From: a virus
Length of the DNA stretch: 40,358 nt
Strand: one strand, 5' to 3'
IMG/VR virus record: IMGVR_UViG_3300042317_001266
Span: 1-40,358 of that record
Shown: one piece after another, positions 27,432-33,349 of the stretch
How the letters are laid out: every line of letters begins with the position of its first letter
Position numbering within the stretch: position 1 is the first letter of the stretch
Translations under genes and position numbers: made by a program
Notes under the pieces: generated by a model
What the model saw: the letters and a program-made list of their open reading frames with translations, nothing else
Databases searched by the model: none
What the model was told of the DNA's origin: nothing

Positions 27432-28272
27432 ATGGATCGCAATGGACGTTGGCCTACCGGACAAACCCGAGGTGCAGGAGCTCCTCGACATAACCGGCGA
27501 GTCGGTCGAGGCCGTCGTGTTCCGGCTTTACCGTCTTTGGGGCTGGGCCGCCCTGCACTGCTCCGACGGTACGGCACGAATGACCATCCCGAGGCTCGTG
27601 CGGACGTGCGGGGCCGACGAGGCCTTCTGGCGTGCCGTCGCGGCCGTTGGCTGGCTGGAAATCGACGAGGACGGCGGCACGGTTGCCGTGCCCGGCTGGG
27701 ACCGCCGTTTCAGCCAGGCCGCGAAGGCCAGAATCCAGCACCAAGACCGGGCAAAGGCCCAAAATGAGCGCGATCCAGACCGCCGGAAGCGTCCCGAGGC
27801 TGCCTGCGCTCAAGCGCAGGAGTCGCCTGCGCCGACGCGCAGTAGAGGAGATAGAGGAGATAGAGGAGAAGTTCCTCCTCCTCCGCGTGCGAGCTTCGCA
27901 GACTTGCGGAAAGCCTGGAACGACGGTCCCGGCCAGAAGTGGAAGCCCAACAAGCCGCCAGACGGTGCCGAAGACCGCCTCAACGACCCGGAATGGTGGC
28001 CTATGGCCGTGGAAGCGATCCAGCGGCTCCGCACGGCCAAGTATTTCGATACCCCGCCGACGCTGATGCAGTTCGTGGCCGAAGGGTTCGTGGAGCGGAC
28101 GCTGGGCGGCCAGTACGACGCCGGCAAGACCTCGCCGCGGCCCCCCGGCGGCCGCGGCCGGCCGGACGATAGGCCGGAGGCCAAGCCGTTCGTGGGCAAG
28201 GACGCTGACGATTTCGAATACACCCGCCGCCGCGAGCTCGAGCGGCTGGCCCAAGCGAAGGCGGTGAGCTGA
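27421..28272 (+). CDS. replication initiation-like protein (DnaD/O-type N-terminus)
   Basis: A 283-residue protein. The N-terminal ~105 residues (MAGEWIAMDVGLPDKPEVQELLDITGESVEAVVFRLYRLWGWA, then WRAVAAVGWLEIDEDGGTVAVPGW) form a winged-helix domain typical of phage replisome organisers. A charged linker (residues 106-158) and a helical C-terminal domain (FADLRKAWNDGPGQKWKPNKPP, WWPMAVEAIQRLRTAKYF) follow, the latter probably contacting the host helicase. No polymerase or helicase gene is present in the window, so it must recruit host enzymes. The linker DNA carries three 9-bp tandem repeats, as replication origins inside such genes often do. Confidence 0.65.
   Translation: MAGEWIAMDVGLPDKPEVQELLDITGESVEAVVFRLYRLWGWAALHCSDGTARMTIPRLVRTCGADEAFWRAVAAVGWLEIDEDGGTVAVPGWDRRFSQAAKARIQHQDRAKAQNERDPDRRKRPEAACAQAQESPAPTRSRGDRGDRGEVPPPPRASFADLRKAWNDGPGQKWKPNKPPDGAEDRLNDPEWWPMAVEAIQRLRTAKYFDTPPTLMQFVAEGFVERTLGGQYDAGKTSPRPPGGRGRPDDRPEAKPFVGKDADDFEYTRRRELERLAQAKAVS
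27843..27869 (+). repeat. three tandem 9-bp repeats TAGAGGAGA (possible origin iterons)
   Basis: TAGAGGAGA is repeated three times without gaps in the linker of the replication gene, encoding RGD repeats, and is followed by CCTCCTCCTC, which can pair with it. In lambda-like phages the origin lies inside the initiator gene. Three copies alone are weak evidence for that here. Confidence 0.45.
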
Positions 28273-28523
28273 TGGGCGGCCTGCGAATCGAGAAGATGCC
28301 GAAGGACTCCGACGGCCGCGTGGCACCGACGGCGAGGCAGCGCGAAATACTCGACGCCGGCATCCGCTTGGCGTCCGCGGGCTATCCGCCCACGCTCCGC
28401 GAGTTGGCCCAGGCCGTCGGGATTCGTTCGCTCAATGGACTGCGAGTGCAGTTGGATGCTCTGCGGCGCAAGGGCTGGGTCGATTGGCGAGAGGGATGCG
28501 CTCGTACACTAAGATTCATGTAG
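28272..28523 (+). CDS. orphan LexA-type DNA-binding domain
   Basis: An 83-residue protein matching the N-terminal winged helix of LexA: PTARQREILDAGIRLASAGYPPTLRELAQAVGIRSLNGLRVQLDALRRKGWVDWREG.ARTLRF covers residues 19-83. The peptidase domain with the Ala-Gly cleavage site and Ser-Lys dyad is absent, since the gene stops straight after the DNA-binding part. It cannot be inactivated by RecA-stimulated cleavage. It could bind host or phage SOS-like operators as a constitutive competitor. The start overlaps the previous stop. Confidence 0.75.
   Translation: MGGLRIEKMPKDSDGRVAPTARQREILDAGIRLASAGYPPTLRELAQAVGIRSLNGLRVQLDALRRKGWVDWREGCARTLRFM
28343..28353 (+). repeat. CGAAATACTCG motif, exact copy
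   Basis: Exact 11-mer inside the LexA-like gene, in codons GAA ATA CTC (Glu-Ile-Leu), where ATA is an otherwise rare Ile codon in this GC-rich window. Confidence 0.6.
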
Positions 28524-28531
28524 AGGAAATC

Positions 28532-28900
28532 ATGGGACGTAGTTCGAGAGAAAAGGGAAAACGCGGCGAGCGTGAGTGCCGCGACGAGCTCCGCGAGGTG
28601 CTGGGCCTGCCCGACGGGGCGGCCCGGCGTGGCTGCCAGTTCCAAGGCGGGCCGGACTCGCCCGACGTGGTGCTCGACGGGGTGCCGATTCACGTCGAGG
28701 CCAAGCGGACTGAGCGGCTCTCCCTCTGGCCGGCGGTCGACCAAGCAGGCCGCGATGCAAAGGCCGGCTGCGTCCCGATCGTGTGGCATAAGTGCAATCG
28801 GCGTCGTTCGGTCGTGATCGTCGAGACGGCGAGGCTTTACGACCTCGCGGTGGCCGTCGTTGAGGCCGCAAAAAACGGTACTCCTGCGGAGCCGACCTAG
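28532..28900 (+). CDS. Hjc-like Holliday junction resolvase / PD-(D/E)XK nuclease
   Basis: A 122-residue nuclease. GKRGERECRDELREVLGL supplies the first conserved Glu (E13), SPDVVLDGVPIHVEAKR the Asp (D45) and the E-x-K pair (E56, K58), and a basic tail (WHKCNRRRSVVIVETARLYDLA) follows. This is the minimal Hjc-type PD-(D/E)XK layout used to resolve four-way junctions or trim replication intermediates before packaging. The ATG at 28532 is preferred over 28484 because of GAGG upstream and because the longer form overlaps the LexA-like gene. It precedes terminase directly (TAGTG). Confidence 0.75.
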   Translation: MGRSSREKGKRGERECRDELREVLGLPDGAARRGCQFQGGPDSPDVVLDGVPIHVEAKRTERLSLWPAVDQAGRDAKAGCVPIVWHKCNRRRSVVIVETARLYDLAVAVVEAAKNGTPAEPT

Positions 28901-31008
28901 TGCCCGTCAAGAGCAAGGAGGCAATCGAAAACCGCCGCAAGGCGACGCTCGAGCGTGGCCGGGCGACGACGCGGCTGGGGGCCGACATCGGCGAGATCGC
29001 CAAGCCGGTCAACTTAGAGCGACGCGAAGCCTGCCGGCTCGACCTCGCCCGCTTTCTCGTCGAATACTTCCCGCAGTCGACCGGCCTTTCGCCATTCTCC
29101 GAAGACCACAAGCGAGTCATCGGCCGCATCCAAGACTGCATCCTCCGCGGCGGGCGATTCATCAACGCGGTCTACCGCGGCTTCGCCAAGAGCACGATCT
29201 CCGAAAACTCTCTGCTCTGGGCCATGCTTTACGGCCACCGGCGATTCGGGGCGATCTTCGCGGCCGAGGCCGACCTCGCCACCAAGGCCATCACGAGCAT
29301 CAAGCTCGAGCTCGCCGAGAACGACCTCCTGTTCGAAGACTTCCCCGAAGTGTGCATCCCCGTGCGGGCCTTGGAGGGCAAGCCGCAGCGGTGCAACAGC
29401 CAGACGTTCAACGGGAAGCACACGCATATCCGCTGGCAGGCCGATAGCGTTGTCCTGCCGTCGATCCCGGGCGGCGTGGCCAGCGGCTCGATCATCATGA
29501 GCCGCGGCCTCACCGGCTCGATCCTTGGCCTGCGTCACAAGGCGCCGGACGGCACCCAACTCCGGCCGGACTTCGTGATCGTCGACGACCCGCAGACGCG
29601 AGAGTCGGCGGCGAGCCCGATGCAGTGCCAGAAGCGTCTCGAAATACTCTCCAAGAGCGTGATGAAACTGGCCGGCCACACCAAGAGCATCGCCTGCGTG
29701 GTCAACGCGACCGTGATCGCGACCGACGACATGGTTGACCAACTCCTCGACCAGCGGAAATACCCGGCGTGGCAGGGCGAGCGGATTCCGATGGTGCGGA
29801 AGTGGGCGGACCGGCACGAGGAGCTCTGGCTCGGAAAGTATCGCGAGATCCGCAACACGTTCGACAAGGATCGCGTCGGCGACCAGGCGAGAGCCCACCG
29901 CGAGGCGAATGAGTTTTACGCGACCAATCGCGAGGCGATGGATGCCGGCTGCCAAGTCTCGTGGGCCGCCTGTTTCGATCCCGACAACGAGCGCTCGGCG
30001 ATCCATCACGCGTACAACGCTCTGATTGACGACGGCGAAGCGGTCTTCGCGAGCGAGTTCCAGCAGGTGCCGCTCGCCAACGAGGCCCAGGCGTCGGGGC
30101 TCACGCAGGACGACGTTCGCGGGCGGGCGATCGCGGTGCCGCGGTGGATCGTCCCGGCGGGCCTTGAGACTTTGACCGCGTTCGTCGACGTGCAGGAGAA
30201 ACTTTTGTATTGGGCCGTGGTCGCTTGGGGGCAGCAACTCCGCGGGCACTTGGTCGCCTACGGCGTCTACCCAGAGCAAAACCGCACCTACTACACGCTC
30301 CGCGACGCCCGCAAGACGCTGGTTAAGGCCGCGGGCGGCGTGAGTCTCGAGGCGGCGATCCACGCCGGGCTCGAGAAGGTGGCCAGCGAAATACTCGACC
30401 GCGAGTTTTCGCGGGAGTCTGACGATGCCGTGCTCCGCGTCTCTCAGGTTTTTGTTGACGCGAATTGGGCGCAGACGGCCGGCGTGGTCCGCGACTTTGC
30501 CCGGCGGTCGCAGTGGGGGCCGCGGATCATCCCCACCCACGGCCGATTCGTCGGGGCCAGCGGCTCGACGCTCTCCGACAAGAAGGCGGACAAGGGCGAG
30601 CGGGTGGGAGCCAACTGGCGGACGAGCACGATCAACCGCCAGCGGCACGTCTTGTACGACACGAATTCGTGGAAAACCTTTTTCGCGGCCCGCTGCAAGC
30701 TGCCCATCGGCGATCTGCAGGCCTTCACGGTCCACGAGGGCCGGCACGAAATGCTGTGCGAGCAGTTGGCGGCGGAGTATCCGACACGGGTCGAAGCCAA
30801 GGGCCGCGTCGTGGACGAGTGGCGATTGATCCCCGGCCGCGACAACCATTGGCTCGACTGCTGCGTGGGCTCGGCCGTGGCGGCGTCTTTCACGGGGATC
30901 TCGGCCGTGGGCGTTGACGCCCGGCCGGGGGTGGTGGCCAGCCGGACGGTGTCCCGCGAGGAGGCCGCGAAACGTCGGGCGGAAATCATGGCCAAAATGC
31001 GGCGCTAA
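28900..31008 (+). CDS. terL: terminase large subunit
   Basis: A 702-residue DNA packaging motor and nuclease. The ATPase has the Walker A-like VYRGFAKST (about residues 91-99) and Walker B FVIVDDPQT (about residue 225), followed by a coupling region VVNATVIATDD near residue 272. The nuclease domain shows an acidic AFVDVQEKLLYW (about residue 427), QVFVDANW (about residue 520) and a late acidic cluster GRDNHWLDC near residue 650. The first ~45 residues are basic. At 702 residues it is long for the family. A GTG start overlaps the Hjc-like stop. No adjacent small subunit was identified. Confidence 0.85.
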   Translation: MPVKSKEAIENRRKATLERGRATTRLGADIGEIAKPVNLERREACRLDLARFLVEYFPQSTGLSPFSEDHKRVIGRIQDCILRGGRFINAVYRGFAKSTISENSLLWAMLYGHRRFGAIFAAEADLATKAITSIKLELAENDLLFEDFPEVCIPVRALEGKPQRCNSQTFNGKHTHIRWQADSVVLPSIPGGVASGSIIMSRGLTGSILGLRHKAPDGTQLRPDFVIVDDPQTRESAASPMQCQKRLEILSKSVMKLAGHTKSIACVVNATVIATDDMVDQLLDQRKYPAWQGERIPMVRKWADRHEELWLGKYREIRNTFDKDRVGDQARAHREANEFYATNREAMDAGCQVSWAACFDPDNERSAIHHAYNALIDDGEAVFASEFQQVPLANEAQASGLTQDDVRGRAIAVPRWIVPAGLETLTAFVDVQEKLLYWAVVAWGQQLRGHLVAYGVYPEQNRTYYTLRDARKTLVKAAGGVSLEAAIHAGLEKVASEILDREFSRESDDAVLRVSQVFVDANWAQTAGVVRDFARRSQWGPRIIPTHGRFVGASGSTLSDKKADKGERVGANWRTSTINRQRHVLYDTNSWKTFFAARCKLPIGDLQAFTVHEGRHEMLCEQLAAEYPTRVEAKGRVVDEWRLIPGRDNHWLDCCVGSAVAASFTGISAVGVDARPGVVASRTVSREEAAKRRAEIMAKMRR
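30387..30397 (+). repeat. CGAAATACTCG motif, exact copy
   Basis: Exact 11-mer in the terminase gene. A one-mismatch copy (CGAAATACTCT) lies 750 bp upstream at 29640, and another at 15524. Confidence 0.6.
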
Positions 31009-31016
31009 ATCTGGCG

Positions 31017-31044
31017 TTGACGCATATGCAGGGTGTGGCAGTCT
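31017..31044 (+). promoter_or_regulatory. 28-bp intergenic element TTGACGC...GGGTGTGGCAGTCT (copy 2)
   Basis: Matches 10357-10384 in 24 of 28 positions. It lies between the terminase stop and the secreted-protein gene at 31079, as copy 1 lies before the gene at 10407. This is probably a phage promoter class. Confidence 0.5.
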
Positions 31045-31078
31045 GCGGGTGGACAGTTTCCCCCAAAGGAGATCCACC

Positions 31079-31378
31079 ATGCGTTTCTTGATCGCGTTCG
31101 TTGCCCTGCTTGTCGCCTGCCCTGCCCTGGCTGAGACGTTCGTCACGACGACGACCATCACGATTACGACGGCCCAGGCCGAGGCCGAAGGCATGGCCCG
31201 CACCGGGATTCTTCGCCACTGCGGCCGGAACGGCGGCCGTGCGGAGGGCATAGGTTTCTCGACCGTGAGTGCCGACCATGCCATCCGCAACTCCTGCTAC
31301 TGGGGCCAGCGAAAGCCTCGCGAGATCGGCGTGGCCCGCGGCCCGCGGGGATGGTACGCCTGCGTGAGATACTACTAG
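31079..31378 (+). CDS. secreted protein between terminase and head genes
   Basis: A 99-residue protein with a clear Sec signal peptide (MRFLIAFVALLVACPALA, cleavage before ET). The mature part is Thr-rich then basic (GMARTGILRHCGRNGGRAEGIGFSTVSADHAIRNSCYWGQRKPREIGVARGPRGWYACVRYY) with three Cys. I associate this domain with secreted planctomycete proteins of unknown role. AAAGGAG lies before the ATG and a phage-type promoter element precedes it. An exported gene inside a head operon suggests envelope modification, for example superinfection exclusion. That is only an inference. Confidence 0.6.
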   Translation: MRFLIAFVALLVACPALAETFVTTTTITITTAQAEAEGMARTGILRHCGRNGGRAEGIGFSTVSADHAIRNSCYWGQRKPREIGVARGPRGWYACVRYY

Positions 31379-31521
31379 TGAGCGGCCCTCTCATCGCACT
31401 CACTGGATTGATCTATGCCTGGATTGCCGCCGACCAGTTTTGGCGCGGCAATCCAGGCATGGGCATCGCCTACTTGGGCTATGCCGTTGCCAACGCGGGA
31501 ATGTATCTGCTCGCTCGTTGA
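31378..31521 (+). CDS. small membrane protein (47 residues)
   Basis: A GTG start shares a base with the previous TAG. The peptide is almost entirely hydrophobic with two helices: PLIALTGLIYAWIAADQFW and GMGIAYLGYAVANAGMYLL. Proteins of this kind (GLIYA....QF..GN.G....Y.GYA..N.G.Y..A) occur in many phage genomes without known function. It may be an accessory membrane or exclusion factor with the secreted protein upstream. Confidence 0.65.
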   Translation: MSGPLIALTGLIYAWIAADQFWRGNPGMGIAYLGYAVANAGMYLLAR

Positions 31522-31588
31522 CGACGACCTCGACTTCAACCCGTTCGACGAAGACGACGGAACGATCGGCCTAATCGTTTTTGCGTAG
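31487..31588 (+). CDS. possible acidic micropeptide
   Basis: A 33-residue frame with TTG start, overlapping the small membrane gene, is acidic in its second half (DDDLDFNPFDEDDGTIG). No ribosome binding site is obvious and there is no comparator, so it could be an artefact of the short interval. Confidence 0.2.
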   Translation: MPTRECICSLVDDDLDFNPFDEDDGTIGLIVFA

Positions 31589-31606
31589 GCTTGGCCAGGA
31601 TGCCGG

Positions 31607-31622
31607 GTGTACGGTGGTACAC
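31607..31622 (+). promoter_or_regulatory. palindrome GTGTAC-GGTG-GTACAC with -10-like TACACT
   Basis: A 6-bp inverted repeat (31607-31612 and 31617-31622) with TACACT overlapping its right arm (31618-31623). It lies 50 bp before the gpW-like gene. It may be an operator or promoter for the head genes. No -35 was seen. Confidence 0.35.
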
Positions 31623-31670
31623 TTATGGGTAGGCGCGGAGGGACCGCGTCCACCTGCCGGAGACTGCCTC

Positions 31671-31880
31671 TTGGCCGACAACGACGACGTGATCGACGCG
31701 CTGGCGGCGAATCTCGCCCAGCCCCGTCGCGCCCGCACCGACGCCGGTGAAGTCGAGCAGCACGAGCTCGACCGCCAGGTGGAGGCCGCCAAATTTGTCA
31801 TGCAGTCGCGGGCGGCTTCCGTGTCGCCCTTCAAGAGCCTGCGTATGGCCCGCATTGAGTACCCGGGGGCCACCGGCTAA
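31671..31880 (+). CDS. gpW-sized head-tail connector candidate
   Basis: A 69-residue protein between terminase and portal, the place of lambda gpW (about 68 residues). It is largely helical (MADNDDVIDALAANLAQPRRARTDAGEVEQHELDRQVEAAKFVMQS) with a C-terminal basic segment FKSLRMARIEYPG. TTG is the best start, preceded by GGAG at about nine bases. Sequence similarity to gpW is not obvious and the call rests on size and position. Its stop overlaps the portal start. Confidence 0.5.
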   Translation: MADNDDVIDALAANLAQPRRARTDAGEVEQHELDRQVEAAKFVMQSRAASVSPFKSLRMARIEYPGATG

Positions 31881-33349
31881 TGGGGCTGTTCTCCAAGCTC
31901 GTTGGGCCGTCGAAGCGGACGCTGCAGGCGACGATCGCCGCGCAGCAGGCCGCTATGTCGACGCTGGTGCGTGCCCGCTACGACGCCGCCCAGACGACCG
32001 AGCTCAACCGCCGGCATTGGTCGCAAGCCGACTACTACTCGGCCGACGCGGCTCTCAGCCACGAGGTTCGCCGCAAGCTCCGCTCGCGGGCTCGCTACGA
32101 GATCGCGAACAACAGCTACGCCGCCGGCATGGTAAGCACCTGGGCCAACGACCTCGTGGGCACCGGTCCGAAGATCCAACTCGACCTTGGCCCCGACGTT
32201 GACCCAGAGCTCGTCCGGCAGGTTGAGCTCACCAATTTCGATTGGTCCGTCAACGTCGACCTCGCCAACAAACTCCGCATCTGCAAGCGGGCGAAGTTGG
32301 GCGACGGCGAAATCTTTGGCGTCATGACGACCAACAGCCGGCTTTCCCGCCGCCGCGATGCCGTCACGCTGGACTTCCGGCTCATCGAGGCCGACCAGAT
32401 CGCCGACCCGGCCGCGTCGATCTGGACGAACGAAGCGGACGGCATCCGCTTCGACGAAGACGGCAACGTCAACGACTACTACTTGCTCAAGCATCACCCC
32501 GGCACGGCACTCGCGACGGCGACGCTGGACGGCCGCTGGGTGGCTGCCGAGCACGTCCTGCACTGGTATCACGCCACCCGGCCAGGCCAGCACCGCGGCG
32601 TCGGCGAGATCGTGCCGGCCCTCGAACTGTTCGCCATGTTGCGCCGCTACACGCTCGCGGTCGTGACGGCCGCGGAGACGGCGGCCGACTTCGCCGCGAT
32701 CTTGAAGACGACCATGCCGGCGGACGGCCGCGGGGCCGACAAGCTCGAGCTCTACGAAACCATGCCGATCACGCGTGGCATGGCCATCGCCGCCCCCGAC
32801 GGGTGGGAGCCGGTCCAGATGAAGCCGGAGCAGCCGACGAGCACCTACGACTCGTTCGTGCGTCGCCTAATCTGTGAAATTTCGCGAAGTTTGAATCAGC
32901 CCTATATCGTCGCAAGCATGGACAGTTCGCAGGCGAATTACTCGTCCATGCGGGGCGATTACCTCGTCTACCGCAAGCACATCGGCACCGAGCGGAGCGA
33001 CCTCGAGCGTGTCATTCTCGACCCGCTCTTTGAGCGTTGGCTCGACGAGGCCGCCCTTGTGGACGGTGCGATCCCCGACGGCCTGCCGCCCCGCGACCAG
33101 TGGAATTGGCGTTGGGTGTGGGATGGCTTCGAGCACATCGACCCGCTCAAGGAATCGAGTGCGGACGTGGAGCTCGTCAACAACAACATGGCGAGCCTCG
33201 CCGACGTGTGTGCCAAGCGCGGCCTCGATTGGCGTGTCGTGCTTCGTCAGCGGGCGATCGAGCGCGGCGTCGAGGAGGAGTTTGGCATCCGCCCCGAGGC
33301 GGCAACGCCAGCCCCGCAAAACAACCCCAGCCAGGAGCAAGACCAATGA
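31880..33349 (+). CDS. portal protein (lambda gpB family)
   Basis: A 489-residue protein forming the dodecameric DNA entry ring. Family features: YEIANNSYAAGMVSTWANDLVGTGPKIQL (about residues 75-103), RLIEADQIADPA (about residue 170), a beta-rich clip with HVLHWYHATRPGQHRGVGEIVPAL (about residue 215), and the C-terminal RRLICEISRSLNQPY..... SSQANYSSMRGDYL (about residue 330). Length fits lambda-type portals. The N-terminal region is helical and basic. It overlaps the previous gene (TAATG) and the capsid fusion gene (ATGA), indicating tight coupling. Confidence 0.9.
   Translation: MGLFSKLVGPSKRTLQATIAAQQAAMSTLVRARYDAAQTTELNRRHWSQADYYSADAALSHEVRRKLRSRARYEIANNSYAAGMVSTWANDLVGTGPKIQLDLGPDVDPELVRQVELTNFDWSVNVDLANKLRICKRAKLGDGEIFGVMTTNSRLSRRRDAVTLDFRLIEADQIADPAASIWTNEADGIRFDEDGNVNDYYLLKHHPGTALATATLDGRWVAAEHVLHWYHATRPGQHRGVGEIVPALELFAMLRRYTLAVVTAAETAADFAAILKTTMPADGRGADKLELYETMPITRGMAIAAPDGWEPVQMKPEQPTSTYDSFVRRLICEISRSLNQPYIVASMDSSQANYSSMRGDYLVYRKHIGTERSDLERVILDPLFERWLDEAALVDGAIPDGLPPRDQWNWRWVWDGFEHIDPLKESSADVELVNNNMASLADVCAKRGLDWRVVLRQRAIERGVEEEFGIRPEAATPAPQNNPSQEQDQ

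Noticed and set aside
29014-31290. 758-residue minus-strand open frame
   Set aside because: It is the antisense shadow of the terminase gene in GC-rich DNA. It has no ribosome binding site and a biased composition without domain matches.
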